Below, piece by piece: positions 8,907 to 21,225 of a stretch of 64,000 nt of DNA. The notes below the pieces were generated by a model. That model was given only the letters and a program-made list of their open reading frames with translations, had not been told where the DNA came from and made no database searches. Source of the DNA: Maribacter orientalis (GTDB lineage: Bacteria > Bacteroidota > Bacteroidia > Flavobacteriales > Flavobacteriaceae). The position numbers and the translations under genes were made by a program. The stretch covers positions 496,001 to 560,000 of the forward strand of contig NZ_FNZN01000003.1 of NCBI RefSeq assembly GCF_900109345.1. The letters are read 5' to 3'. Every line of letters begins with the position of its first letter. Positions within the stretch are counted from its first letter, which is position 1.

Positions 8907-10338
8907 TATTTATATCGGCTCAGTTATACTGTTTTCTGGTGTTGTTTCAGCACAAGATTCTATACCAGCAGTTACCGATTCTCAAGTTGAACCAATCGAA
9001 GCTGTTGCAGAAGCAACTGTTTCTAAAAAGGACTCATCAATTAATTTCAAGAAAATTAAATTAGATGGTATTGCCGCTGTTGTTGGTGATTATGTAATCT
9101 TAGATTCTGATATCGAAAAAACATTAATCGATTTAAAAAGTCAGGGAGCTTCAACAGAAGATATTACTCACTGTGGCCTTTTAGGTAAGTTGATGGAAGA
9201 TCGTTTATACGCTAACCAAGCTGTTCAAGATAGTATATTGGTGTCTGATGATGAGGTGAATGCAACAGGTGATCGTCAATTACAATCTTTAGTACAACAA
9301 ATAGGCTCTATGGATAAGGTCTTGAAGTATTACAAGAAAGAAGATGAAGCGACTTTTAGAGAAGAGTTATATAAGATAAATAAATTACGTATGCTATCTG
9401 AGCGTATGCAGCAGGATATTATAAAAGAAATAGAAATTACACCTGAAGAGGTTCGTCAATTCTTTAATAAAATACCTGAAGATGAACGCCCAATTTTTGG
9501 TGCTGAATTAGAAATAGCTCAAATTACAAAAGAGCCTGAGCCATCTGAAGAAGAAAAACAAAAAGTAATAGATAAGCTTAATCAGATTAAAGCAGATGTT
9601 GAAGATAATGATGCAAGCTTTAGTGTAAAGGCTATTTTATATTCTCAGGATCCAGGTTCAAAATCTAAAGGTGGTTTTTACAGCATTACTAAAGACACCG
9701 GTTTTGATAAGACATTTAAAGATGTTGCATTTAGCTTAAAGGAAGGTGAAGTTTCTGAGCCTTTTGAAACTACATTCGGATATCACATAATATTTATTGA
9801 AAAAATTAGAGGTCAAGAGTTAGATTTAAGACATATTCTTGTTCAGCCAGAAATATCTCAAAATGTGCTTGATGAAGCAAAAGCGGAATTAGATAGTATC
9901 CGTAAAAAAATAATCAATAATGAATTTACTTTTGCCGAAGCCGCACTGAATTTCTCTGATGAAAAAGAAACTAAGTTTGATGGCGGACTGCTAAGAAATC
10001 CTCAAGATTTTAGTTCACGATTCGAGCTGACTAAAATGGATCCTACATTATACAATCAAGTTCAGAATTTAAAGGATAATGAGATTACGTATCCAGTTTT
10101 AGAGCAAGATCCCCGTGGTGGTCCACCTAAATATAAAATTTTAAAGATTACCAATAGGTTTGATGAGCATGTAGCTAATTTCTCAAAAGATTATACCAAA
10201 ATTCAAGATTTAGCACTTACTGAGAAGAAATATAATGCCATTAAAAAATGGATGGACGATCATATTGAAGAGACCTATATTAGTGTGAACGACGAAAACA
10301 GAAATTGTGAGTTCGCTAACAATTGGGTAAAGGAATAG
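8857..10338 (+). CDS. surA: Periplasmic peptidyl-prolyl cis-trans isomerase SurA
   Basis: Up to 493 residues. A signal peptide (SIYIGSVILFSGVVSAQD) precedes a SurA N-terminal domain (IAAVVGDYVILDSDIEKTLIDL) and two parvulin-type domains: about 205-310 (ELEIAQITKEPE...GGFYSI...GEVSEPFETTFGYHIIFIEK) and about 315-425 (LDLRHILVQPE...GGLLRNP). It escorts outer-membrane proteins across the periplasm. The ATG at 8857 overlaps the upstream gene by 50 bp; a TTG at 8881, preceded by AAGGATAAAGAA, would shorten the odd charged N-terminus and give a more usual signal peptide. Cotranscribed with the lipoprotein before it. Confidence 0.9.
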   Translation: MKQSRIKNLKFSKVTNSIYIGSVILFSGVVSAQDSIPAVTDSQVEPIEAVAEATVSKKDSSINFKKIKLDGIAAVVGDYVILDSDIEKTLIDLKSQGASTEDITHCGLLGKLMEDRLYANQAVQDSILVSDDEVNATGDRQLQSLVQQIGSMDKVLKYYKKEDEATFREELYKINKLRMLSERMQQDIIKEIEITPEEVRQFFNKIPEDERPIFGAELEIAQITKEPEPSEEEKQKVIDKLNQIKADVEDNDASFSVKAILYSQDPGSKSKGGFYSITKDTGFDKTFKDVAFSLKEGEVSEPFETTFGYHIIFIEKIRGQELDLRHILVQPEISQNVLDEAKAELDSIRKKIINNEFTFAEAALNFSDEKETKFDGGLLRNPQDFSSRFELTKMDPTLYNQVQNLKDNEITYPVLEQDPRGGPPKYKILKITNRFDEHVANFSKDYTKIQDLALTEKKYNAIKKWMDDHIEETYISVNDENRNCEFANNWVKE

Positions 10339-10342
10339 ATAT

Positions 10343-11296
10343 ATGTCAGACGTTGCCGCTATAGAACGCCTAGTTTTAAAACATGCCGAGCTTAAAAAGG
10401 AAATAGCAAAGGTTATTGTAGGTCAAGATGAAGTAATTGAACAGATTCTGCTTTCAATTTACACAGGGGGCCACTCATTATTAATAGGTGTTCCCGGTCT
10501 AGCAAAAACGTTGATGGTGAATACCATCGCACAAGCTTTAGGTTTAGATTTTAAAAGAATACAATTTACTCCTGATTTAATGCCTAGTGATATACTTGGT
10601 AGTGAAATATTAGATCAGAATAGAAATTTTAAATTTCTTAAAGGGCCTATTTTTTCTAACATCATTTTGGCTGATGAAATTAATAGAACTCCACCAAAAA
10701 CGCAGGCGGCACTTTTAGAGGCAATGCAAGAAAGAGCGGTTACAATTGCCGGCCATCAGCATAAATTAGAACTTCCATATTTTGTTTTAGCTACTCAGAA
10801 CCCAATAGAGCAAGAAGGTACTTATCCTTTGCCAGAAGCCCAATTAGATCGTTTTATGTTTGCAATAGAATTAAAATATCCTTCTGTTGCAGAAGAAATT
10901 CAAGTGGTTAAGAATACAACAGCAAATATTAAGCAAACTGTAAATCCTCTTTTTAGCGCTCAAGATATTATAGAAATTCAAGAATTAGTTCGAAGAATTC
11001 CTGTTGCCGATAATGTTGTAGAGTATGCTGTTAAATTAGTGAACAGTACTAGACCAAATTTAGATTCAGCTTCAGACTATGTGAAGCAATATTTAGATTG
11101 GGGTGCTGGCCCTAGGGCATCGCAAAATCTTATTTTAGGCGCCAAGGCAAATGCCGCTATTAATGGTAAATTTTCACCAGATATAGAAGATGTGCATGTG
11201 GTTGTAAAAGGGATACTTCGACATCGTATTATCAAAAACTATAAAGCAGAAGCAGAAGGTATCAGCGAAGAGGATATCATCGATAAATTGCTTTAA
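10343..11296 (+). CDS. MoxR-family AAA+ ATPase
   Basis: A 317-residue AAA_3 ATPase: Walker A GVPGLAKT (49-56), Walker B IILADEINRTPPKTQAALLEAMQE, sensor ATQNPIEQEGTYPLPEAQLDRFMF, and the C-terminal AAA lid (about 235-310). MoxR proteins act as chaperones for insertion of metal or cofactor or for stress-related complexes, usually with VWA-domain partners; none is next to it here. It begins 4 bp after surA, so it belongs to the same transcript. Confidence 0.9.
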   Translation: MSDVAAIERLVLKHAELKKEIAKVIVGQDEVIEQILLSIYTGGHSLLIGVPGLAKTLMVNTIAQALGLDFKRIQFTPDLMPSDILGSEILDQNRNFKFLKGPIFSNIILADEINRTPPKTQAALLEAMQERAVTIAGHQHKLELPYFVLATQNPIEQEGTYPLPEAQLDRFMFAIELKYPSVAEEIQVVKNTTANIKQTVNPLFSAQDIIEIQELVRRIPVADNVVEYAVKLVNSTRPNLDSASDYVKQYLDWGAGPRASQNLILGAKANAAINGKFSPDIEDVHVVVKGILRHRIIKNYKAEAEGISEEDIIDKLL

Positions 11297-11482
11297 CCTT
11301 CTCTCTAATATTTTTAGCTTTTTATATACAAATTGTTACAATGAACACATTGTGTAGAATGTGTTAGTTATAAATTGTTTGCCTATTAAAGAAAAACCGA
11401 ACAATCATACTTATTTAATTTTAATTGCGTTGTAGATTTTCTTAAATTTACCGAATTGCGCTAACTTAAAATAAGATAAAGA

Positions 11483-13756
11483 ATGGCATTTGATATTGAT
11501 ATGATAAAAGGGGTTTACGCTAATATGGCTAAACGTGTTGATGAGGCTAGGAGTATTGTCGGAAAACCACTTACCCTTTCGGAGAAAATTTTATATTCAC
11601 ATCTTTGGGATGGGGCGCCAACTAAGGCATTTACGAGAGGTAAAGATTATGTTGATTTTGCTCCGGATCGTATCGCTTGTCAAGATGCAACAGCTCAAAT
11701 GGCTTTATTGCAGTTTATGCAAGCTGGTAAGCCTAAAGTAGCAGTTCCAACTACAGTTCACTGTGATCACTTGATTCAGGCAAAAAACGGTGCTACTGCA
11801 GATTTGAAATCTGCAAATACAACCAGTGCTGAAGTGTTCGATTTTTTAGAATCTGTTTCTAATAAATACGGAATTGGTTTTTGGAAACCAGGCGCAGGTA
11901 TCATTCACCAAGTTGTACTTGAGAATTACGCGTTTCCAGGAGGTATGATGATCGGTACAGATTCACATACTGTAAATGCAGGTGGATTAGGAATGGTTGC
12001 TATTGGTGTTGGTGGAGCTGATGCTGTTGATGTAATGGCAGGTATGGCTTGGGAATTAAAATTCCCGAAATTAATCGGTGTTAAGTTGACTGGAACAATA
12101 TCTGGTTGGACGGCACCTAAAGATGTAATACTTAAAGTTGCCGAAATTCTTACTGTAAAAGGTGGAACGGGAGCAATCGTAGAATATTTTGGTTCTGGTG
12201 CTAAATCTTTATCATGTACTGGTAAAGGAACTATTTGTAACATGGGTGCTGAAATTGGTGCTACTACATCTACATTTGGTTATGATGACTCAATGGAGCG
12301 TTATTTAAGAGCTACCGATAGAGCTGATATTGCTGATGCAGCAAACAAAGTTAGAGAGCATTTAACTGCTGATGCCGAGGTATATGCAAACCCAGAACAA
12401 TATTTTGATGAAGTTATTGAAATAAACTTATCAGAATTAACTCCATTGTTGAATGGTCCTTTTACGCCAGATTTGTCGACTAAAGTTGGTCACGATATGA
12501 CAGAGAAGGCTACTGCGCATGAATGGCCATTAGTTGTTGAGTGGGGATTAATAGGTTCTTGTACGAACTCTTCTTATGAAGATTTGTCTAGAGCATCATC
12601 AATTGCACAACAAGCAATTGATAAAGGATTAAAAATGAAAGCTGAATTAGGAATTAATCCTGGTTCTGAGCAAGTACGTTATACAGCTGCTCGTGATGGC
12701 ATTCTTGGAATTTTCGAGAAATTGGACGCTAAAATATTCACTAATGCATGTGGCCCTTGTATCGGTCAATGGGCTCGTTACAGTGACCCTAAAAATGCAC
12801 CGAAAAACAGTATTGTTCATTCTTTCAATAGAAACTTTGCAAAACGTGCAGACGGTAACCCAAATACGCACGCTTTCGTAGCCTCTCCAGAAATAACCGC
12901 AGCTATCGCAATAGCTGGTAGGTTAGATTTTAATCCGATGACGGATAAATTAATCAATGAAAATGGAGAAGAAGTAATGTTCGATGAGCCAACAGGATGG
13001 GAATTACCTCCAAAAGGTTTTGAAGTGGAAGATGCTGGTTATCTTGCTCCAGACAAAGATGGTTCTGGTGTAGTTGTTAAAGTAGCTTTAGATTCTGAAA
13101 GATTGCAATTATTAGAGCCATTTACACCTATTAAAGACGAAAGTTTAAAAGGTGCTAAATTGTTGATTAAAGCTTTTGGTAAATGTACTACGGATCATAT
13201 CTCAATGGCAGGTCCTTGGTTACGTTTCCGTGGTCATTTAGATAATATATCTAACAATTGTTTAATTGGTGCTGTTAATGCTTTTGGTCACAAGACCAAC
13301 TTGGTTAAAAATCAATTAACAGGTGAATTTGGCGGTGTTCCTGATACAGCACGCGCGTACAAAGCTGCTGGTGTTAGAAGTATTGTTGTAGGGGATCACA
13401 ACTATGGTGAAGGTTCTTCTCGTGAGCACGCTGCTATGGAGCCTCGTCATTTAGGGGTCGCTGCTGTTATAGTTAAGTCATTTGCACGTATACATGAAAC
13501 AAACCTTAAAAAACAAGGTATGTTAGGATTGACTTTTGCAAATGAAAGTGATTATGACCTTATTCAAGAAGATGACACCTTTAACTTTCTTGATATTGCA
13601 GAATTTGCACCAGACAAACAATTAACAATAGAGATTGTTCATGCTGATGGTAGTAAAGATGTAATTAAAGTAAATCATACGTACAATGCTGCCCAAATAG
13701 GATGGTATAGAGAAGGTTCTGCTCTTAATGTAATTAAGAGAGAAAACGCTTCATAA
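11483..13756 (+). CDS. acn: Aconitate hydratase (mitochondrial-type)
   Basis: A 757-residue TCA-cycle enzyme that isomerises citrate to isocitrate with a [4Fe-4S] cluster. The cluster ligands are visible as Cys360 (GSCTNSS) and Cys423/Cys426 (CGPCIGQW). The N-terminal domain has [11 protein letters not shown] and [14 protein letters not shown], and the C-terminal swivel domain has [22 protein letters not shown]. Length fits the mitochondrial-type AcnA class, not AcnB. Own promoter region of 186 bp upstream; ends at a strong hairpin. Confidence 0.97.
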   Translation: MAFDIDMIKGVYANMAKRVDEARSIVGKPLTLSEKILYSHLWDGAPTKAFTRGKDYVDFAPDRIACQDATAQMALLQFMQAGKPKVAVPTTVHCDHLIQAKNGATADLKSANTTSAEVFDFLESVSNKYGIGFWKPGAGIIHQVVLENYAFPGGMMIGTDSHTVNAGGLGMVAIGVGGADAVDVMAGMAWELKFPKLIGVKLTGTISGWTAPKDVILKVAEILTVKGGTGAIVEYFGSGAKSLSCTGKGTICNMGAEIGATTSTFGYDDSMERYLRATDRADIADAANKVREHLTADAEVYANPEQYFDEVIEINLSELTPLLNGPFTPDLSTKVGHDMTEKATAHEWPLVVEWGLIGSCTNSSYEDLSRASSIAQQAIDKGLKMKAELGINPGSEQVRYTAARDGILGIFEKLDAKIFTNACGPCIGQWARYSDPKNAPKNSIVHSFNRNFAKRADGNPNTHAFVASPEITAAIAIAGRLDFNPMTDKLINENGEEVMFDEPTGWELPPKGFEVEDAGYLAPDKDGSGVVVKVALDSERLQLLEPFTPIKDESLKGAKLLIKAFGKCTTDHISMAGPWLRFRGHLDNISNNCLIGAVNAFGHKTNLVKNQLTGEFGGVPDTARAYKAAGVRSIVVGDHNYGEGSSREHAAMEPRHLGVAAVIVKSFARIHETNLKKQGMLGLTFANESDYDLIQEDDTFNFLDIAEFAPDKQLTIEIVHADGSKDVIKVNHTYNAAQIGWYREGSALNVIKRENAS

Positions 13757-13780
13757 ATCAATAGCTTAAAATAAGTAAGC

Positions 13781-13811
13781 AAAACTCCTGATTATTATCA
13801 GGAGTTTTTTA
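13781..13811 (+). terminator. Rho-independent terminator after aconitase
   Basis: Perfect 11-bp stem AAAACTCCTGA / TCAGGAGTTTT with a 6-base loop, then a T-run. Confidence 0.9.
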
Positions 13812-13834
13812 GTTTTGAACCCTATTACATTTCA

Positions 13835-14389
13835 ATGAAGAGACAGACGGTTTTTACCCTAATGATTATTGCATTTGTACTTTCATTTTTTGTTACGCCT
13901 TTGGGTGATTACAGCAAAATACTCCTTAATAGAATTTTTGCCACTTCACCAACGATTATCAAGCAAGAAAAAAGAGGTAAAATTTCTGATTATGATTGGA
14001 AGCTTAAAGATGAGAGTTGGAAATTTATCAATTTCAATGAGGCTAAAGGAAAAGTAGCATTCATAACTTTTTGGACATCTTGGCACATGCCATCACAGGC
14101 ACAGTTAAAAGATATTCAGTACTTGTACGATACTTTTGGAGATAAGATAAAGTTCTATATAATAACAAACGAGGAAAGAGAGCCTGTTGAACTTTTTATG
14201 AAAGAGAAAGGGTATACATTTCCGGTAACGTACCAAATTATAGGAGAAACGAGTCCATTATCATTGCTTAAGCCACCAGGATCATACGTAATAGATAAAA
14301 ATGGTTTTATCGTAATACACCAAAATGCTATTGCTGATTGGCAAAATGAAAAAGTGGATACACTGCTAAATGAGCTTATTTCGGAATAA
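13835..14389 (+). CDS. Thioredoxin-fold (TlpA-like) protein without active-site cysteines
   Basis: A 184-residue protein with one N-terminal membrane anchor (about 6-22) and a TlpA/ResA-type thioredoxin fold on the periplasmic side: GKVAFITFWTSW..., then IITNEEREPVELFMKEKGYTFPV and PPGSYVIDKNGFIV with the conserved proline. Where TlpA proteins carry WCxPC this one reads WHMPS (83-87). There is no cysteine in the whole protein, so it cannot be a disulfide reductase; a structural, chaperone or regulatory role is more likely. It starts 25 bp after the aconitase terminator and is 3 bp from the CrtA-like gene, suggesting they form one unit. Confidence 0.82.
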   Translation: MKRQTVFTLMIIAFVLSFFVTPLGDYSKILLNRIFATSPTIIKQEKRGKISDYDWKLKDESWKFINFNEAKGKVAFITFWTSWHMPSQAQLKDIQYLYDTFGDKIKFYIITNEEREPVELFMKEKGYTFPVTYQIIGETSPLSLLKPPGSYVIDKNGFIVIHQNAIADWQNEKVDTLLNELISE

Positions 14390-14392
14390 AAT

Positions 14393-15091
14393 ATGTCTCA
14401 AGTTACGACGATAACTTTTTTTAAATACCACACTTTACGAAATAAAATTTGGGCTTTTGGTATGATGCAATTTGCACATGTAGCATTATCCGAGGTTAAA
14501 GGGCTCCAGGATTATAAATTAATGGGTAGTGGAAGGGATGGGTTCAATCCATTTGCAGACTGGTCAGTTTACGTATTACTTCAAATTTGGGAGAACGAGG
14601 AAGAAGCCAATGTCTTTTTTGAAGAATCTGTATTAATGAAAAGATATCTAAAAAAGTCCACAGAGCGTTGTTCGCTATTTTTGAAAAACATTAAAGCTAA
14701 AGGTGAATGGTCTGGTAAAAATCCTTTTGTCAAAAGTGATAGTATAACTGAGAATAATCCATATATAGCAGTTATAACTAGGGCAACCATTAAGTTAAGT
14801 TTGCTATATAAATTTTGGAAATATGTGCCCACCTCCCAAAAATCATTAGAAAATAATAAAGGTCTTATGTTTACAAAGGGGATAGGCGAAGTTCCATTTT
14901 TACAAATGGCTACGTTCAGTATTTGGAAGGATAAAGAGTCGCTTATGCAATTTGCTTATGGTAGTAAAGAGCATGCACAGGCAATTGAAAAAACAAAAAA
15001 ATTAAACTGGTATAGTGAGGAGCTTTTTTCTAGATTTCAACCCTATAAGTCAATTGGTACTTGGGAGGCAATGGGAGAACTCCCTTTCTAA
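14393..15091 (+). CDS. CrtA-like spheroidene monooxygenase family protein
   Basis: A 232-residue protein resembling the spheroidene monooxygenase (CrtA) family, haem-type enzymes that add a keto group to acyclic carotenoids. Recognisable features are the start TITFFKYHTLRNKIWAFGMMQFAH, GSGRDGFNPFADWSVYVLLQIWENEEEA, the central ITRATIKLSLLYKFWKYVP and the end FQPYKSIGTWEAMG. The carotenoid operon converges on it 75 bp downstream, which supports a pigment role. Family members in Bacteroidota are not characterised as far as I know, so ketolation is inference. Confidence 0.7.
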   Translation: MSQVTTITFFKYHTLRNKIWAFGMMQFAHVALSEVKGLQDYKLMGSGRDGFNPFADWSVYVLLQIWENEEEANVFFEESVLMKRYLKKSTERCSLFLKNIKAKGEWSGKNPFVKSDSITENNPYIAVITRATIKLSLLYKFWKYVPTSQKSLENNKGLMFTKGIGEVPFLQMATFSIWKDKESLMQFAYGSKEHAQAIEKTKKLNWYSEELFSRFQPYKSIGTWEAMGELPF

Positions 15092-15165
15092 TCCCGATTT
15101 CTCTAAACCTATTTAAAAAACAATCTTTTTTTATTAATATACTTCGTTAGTTTTAAGGCAAGTTG

Positions 15166-17726
<2,561 letters not shown>

Positions 17727-17727
<1 letters not shown>

Positions 17728-18566
17728 TATACTAAGTTCATTTTATATTTAACATAAGAGCGTGCTAAAAGTCCAAATTTCTGATAGTTGGGCACTCTTA
17801 TTCTTGCATTTTTAATTTCTAAAGATGGTGTGCTTTGTAGTTTTTTTAATAGTTTATAATAATATTTATATGCTGTGTAAACACCGAATTTAGCTTCTGT
17901 GGGTAAGGCGATAATTCCTTTATAACCTAACTTAAAATCTGCTTTAATCTCTTCAACAATTCTTTTTTTAGAATTTTCATCTAGTTCCTTTAAATTGGTG
18001 TTTGGAAAATATGATCTATTTAATTCTTCAAAATCTGCCTTTACATCTCTTAGGAAATTCACTTTTTGAAATGCCGACCCCAAAGCCATTGCTGATTCCT
18101 TTAATCCTTCATATTTCTCAATATCACCTTTTACAAATACCTTTAAACACATTAAACCAACTACATCTGCTGAACCATATATGTATTCTTTGTATTCTGC
18201 ATCTGTTAGATATACATTCTTTACTAAATCCATTCGCATGCTTTTCATAAAAGAATCAACAAGATGCTTAGGTATATTGTACGTATGATAGGTGTGTTGA
18301 AAAGAGTTCAAAATAGGATTAAGACTAATTTTGTCAATTAGTGCCGCTTCCAATTCTTGTTCAAATTTATCAAAAAGTACTACTTTATCATAATCATGAA
18401 ATGTATCTACTATTTCATCAGCAAAGCGAACAAAGCCGTAAATATTATATATATGGCCACGAATAGAAGAATGAAGCATTTTTGTTGCTAATGCAAACGA
18501 AGTGCTATATCGTTCAGTAACGACTTTACTACATTGGTATGAGACTTGGTCAAAAGTTGCTTTCAT
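17727..18566 (-). CDS. crtB: Phytoene synthase CrtB
   Basis: A 279-residue trans-isoprenyl diphosphate synthase (head-to-head) that joins two geranylgeranyl diphosphates. Both aspartate-rich motifs are visible: YGFVRFADEIVDTFHDYD (first, near 43-60) and FLRDVKADFEELNRSYFP (second, near 171-188). The length is normal. Sits 8 bp after crtI in the operon. No geranylgeranyl diphosphate synthase gene is in the window. Confidence 0.95.
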
Positions 18567-18574
18567 GCGTTAAA

Positions 18575-20032
18575 CTAATTATCTTTTATAATTAATTCTG
18601 ACACTAATTTACCAGAGATCAATGCAGGTGGAACTCCGGGCCCAGGTACAGTCAGTTGTCCTGTAAAATATAAATCAGTTACTTTTTTGCTTCTTAAATT
18701 GGGTCTCAAAAATGCCGTTTGCATAAGGGTATTTGCCATGCCGTAAGCATTTCCTTTATATGAGTTGTATCGGTCTTTAAAATCCTTAACACAAAATGCC
18801 TCCTTGAATATAATATTATTTCTGATGTTTTGACCAGTTCTTAATTCAAATCTTTTCATAATTAATTCGAAATATTGGTTTCTCAATTCTTGTGTATCTT
18901 CTAGGTTGGTAGCAATTGGTACCAAGAAAAAACCTGTTTCACAGTCTTTTGGCGCCATGCTTGCGTCCGTTATAGACGGAAAATTAGCATAGAATAATGG
19001 ATTAGATGGCCATTGTGGATTATCATATATTTCTTTTGCGTGTAACTCAAAATCGGTATCAAAAAAGAGATTATGATGCTCAACATTCTTCAATTTGGTG
19101 TCAAAACCAATATAAAAGAGCAATGATGATGGTGCAAATACTTTCTTGTCCCAATATGACTCTGAGTATTGTCTATATTTTTGTTCAAGTAAACTTTCTG
19201 AATGGTGATAGTCAGCACCGCTCAAAATCACATCTGCATTATATATTTCTCCACCAGATGAAACCCCTGATGCTTTTCCGTTCGTCACTAATATTTTATC
19301 AACAGGTTTAGATGTGTGTATAGTAACTCCCAATTCAATAGCAAGATTCTGCATGGCTTTTATAACCTCATACATTCCACCTTTAGGGTGCCAAGTACCT
19401 AAACCAAAATCGGCAAAGTTCATAAAACTATAAAATGAGGGAGTATTGCTAGGTTTTGCACCTAAAAATAATACCGGAAATTCTAAGGTAGATATTAATT
19501 TCTGATTTTTAAATCGCTTTCTAACTTGAGAACTTATAGTCTTAAAAAATTGGTCGACTTTTAAAATAGTTTCTTTTGTTATCAACTCTAAGGGAGAAAG
19601 ACCTGGTCTCAAAACAATTTTATTAATCGCAATATCATAATTAATTTGTGCCTCTTGAATAAACTTTTTCAACTCCTTTGAGCTGCCAGGTTCAATTCTT
19701 TCAAATTCCAGACAAATTTTATCCATCGAATCACCAATGGTAATGATGTCGTCAGAAAAGTAAATTTTATATGCAGGACTCAATTTATCCAGTTGATAAT
19801 AATCAGAGGTTTTCTTATTGAAATCAGCAAAGAACTTATCGAAGATATCTGGCATCCAGTACCAGCTTGGCCCCATATCAAAGGTAAAACCGTCTTTAAC
19901 GAATTGAGAAGCCCGCCCACCTACAGAGTCGTTTTTTTCATAAACAGAAACGTTCCACCCATTTTTTGCTAAGTAACACGCTGCTGATAAAGATGCGAAA
20001 CCAGAACCTATTACGATGCAATTTTTCTTCAT
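18575..20032 (-). CDS. crtI: Phytoene desaturase CrtI
   Basis: A 485-residue FAD enzyme that desaturates phytoene to lycopene. N-terminal FAD motif GSGFASLSAACYLAKNGWNVSVYEK, followed by GGRASQF and FDMGPSWYWMPD; C-terminal signature LYFTGQLTVPGPGVPPALISGK. About 30 per cent alike by eye to the CrtD copy but with the better phytoene-desaturase signature. 14 bp separate it from the regulator gene upstream. Confidence 0.94.
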   Translation of the reverse strand: MKKNCIVIGSGFASLSAACYLAKNGWNVSVYEKNDSVGGRASQFVKDGFTFDMGPSWYWMPDIFDKFFADFNKKTSDYYQLDKLSPAYKIYFSDDIITIGDSMDKICLEFERIEPGSSKELKKFIQEAQINYDIAINKIVLRPGLSPLELITKETILKVDQFFKTISSQVRKRFKNQKLISTLEFPVLFLGAKPSNTPSFYSFMNFADFGLGTWHPKGGMYEVIKAMQNLAIELGVTIHTSKPVDKILVTNGKASGVSSGGEIYNADVILSGADYHHSESLLEQKYRQYSESYWDKKVFAPSSLLFYIGFDTKLKNVEHHNLFFDTDFELHAKEIYDNPQWPSNPLFYANFPSITDASMAPKDCETGFFLVPIATNLEDTQELRNQYFELIMKRFELRTGQNIRNNIIFKEAFCVKDFKDRYNSYKGNAYGMANTLMQTAFLRPNLRSKKVTDLYFTGQLTVPGPGVPPALISGKLVSELIIKDN

Positions 20033-20046
20033 TTATTAACTTTCAA

Positions 20047-20946
20047 TTATAGGTTACTTACCAATTTATCTATAGAATGAAACGTTCTACAAAAGTTTGG
20101 TTTTGTTTTTTCGTCAATAAATTGGGTTTGTCTTCCCAATATCCAAAAATTAGGATTGTTGTAATTTGAAACCAATTCGCTAAAATCTTCTAAATATTTA
20201 TTAATTCGGTCTTTCTCAGGAAAAACTGTGAAATATGATACAAAGTAGATATCATCAAAATATTTTAAAACGTCCTCTAGATTTTCCATAGGAATTGTTG
20301 GTCCAAGATAAATACATTTATATCCTTTTAAGATTATTTCATAATTAATATATAAAAGGCCTATATCGTGAATTTCGTTTTCAGGTAAAAAAGCGACAAA
20401 AATTTTATCTTTCTTAGAAGGTTCTAAGTGCTGCAACTTTTCAGTATTAATAAGAATCTTTTGCTTAATTAAACTGCTTATGAAATGCTCATGAGCCGGA
20501 CTAATTGTATCTGTTTGCCATAATAGACCAAGTTCATTGAGTAATGGAACGAAAGTCTCTTTAAAGATTTCCCTAAACGAATTTTCACTTAACAATGCGT
20601 TATACGTATTAAAGAACATGGTTTGGTCAAAATTCACCATCGCTAATTTAAACGCATTTATGGCCTGACTCTTATGGCTATGCTTTGCTACAATTTCTCT
20701 TACAACATAGGGAATATCATGATCAGAAATTTTTGCAATTTTGGAAATCTTATGACCGTTGTTATATAAAAGGGTAACATTAAGTAACTTTTGTAAGCTT
20801 GACAGGCTATACGTTCTAATGTTAGTGTCTGTTCTTTCTGGTGATAATAGATTATATCTTTTTTCCCAAATTCGAATAGTATGTGCTTTAATACCAGAGA
20901 GGTTTTCTAAATCTCTAATACTAAATTGCTTTTTTACATTGTTCAT
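20047..20946 (-). CDS. MerR-family regulator with B12-binding domain (CarH/LitR-like)
   Basis: A 299-residue regulator: MerR helix-turn-helix at about 5-75 (FSIRDLENLSGIKAHTIRIWEKRYNLL) and a cobalamin-binding region. Residues known in CarH are present: Trp143 and the EH pair (153-154) in the helical cap (LWQTDTISPAHEHF) and His193 in ENEIHDIG, the lower cobalt ligand motif. Family knowledge: CarH binds adenosylcobalamin in the dark, represses carotenoid genes and releases DNA in light. As the first gene of the crt operon it probably autoregulates. The frame stays open to TTG 20994, but the promoter box at 20968-20975 lies inside that extension, so I chose ATG 20946. Confidence 0.85.
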   Translation of the reverse strand: MNNVKKQFSIRDLENLSGIKAHTIRIWEKRYNLLSPERTDTNIRTYSLSSLQKLLNVTLLYNNGHKISKIAKISDHDIPYVVREIVAKHSHKSQAINAFKLAMVNFDQTMFFNTYNALLSENSFREIFKETFVPLLNELGLLWQTDTISPAHEHFISSLIKQKILINTEKLQHLEPSKKDKIFVAFLPENEIHDIGLLYINYEIILKGYKCIYLGPTIPMENLEDVLKYFDDIYFVSYFTVFPEKDRINKYLEDFSELVSNYNNPNFWILGRQTQFIDEKTKPNFCRTFHSIDKLVSNL

Positions 20947-20967
20947 GTTTTCTGAAAAAGAATTAAA

Positions 20968-20995
20968 CAAATTTACAATTAATTGATTTGTCAAA
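20968..20995 (-). promoter_or_regulatory. Promoter of the carotenoid operon
   Basis: On the minus strand TAAATTTG (20968-20975) matches the -7 consensus exactly and a TTTG lies 16 bp upstream (20992-20995). Predicted leader is only about 10-15 nt. A CarH-type operator would be expected to overlap here, but I see no obvious inverted repeat. Confidence 0.5.
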
Positions 20996-21055
20996 TACTA
21001 TTGGAAAGTTAAATTTATCAAAATATAAAGGCTAAATATAAATCTAGCCTTTTTG

Positions 21056-21139
21056 TGCCCACGACTAGATTCGAACTAGCACGTCCTTACGAACACTACC
21101 CCCTCAAGGTAGCATGTCTACCAATTTCACCACGTGGGC
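21056..21139 (-). tRNA. tRNA-Leu (anticodon GAG)
   Basis: An 84-nt type II tRNA on the minus strand. Acceptor stem GCCCACG / CGTGGGC with discriminator A, D-arm GTGAAATTGGTAGACAT, anticodon stem GCTACC/GGTAG with loop TTGAGGG giving GAG, long variable arm, and T-arm CTAGTTCGAATCTAG. CCA is not encoded. A hairpin (AAGGCTA / TAGCCTT, about 21029-21052) follows its 3' end. Confidence 0.95.
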
Positions 21140-21225
21140 AATTGTTTAGTTAAAGAAACGCAAATATAGAAACCTATCTTTCATTACAAAATATTTGAGG
21201 ATAATAAATATGGAAACCTACTTTT

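Noticed and set aside
12647-12871. Antisense ORFs inside aconitase, recQ and other long genes
   Set aside because: No motifs, and composition follows from the sense coding frame.
20947-20994. Upstream TTG extension of the CarH-like regulator
   Set aside because: The extension contains the operon promoter box, and family proteins begin at the later ATG.
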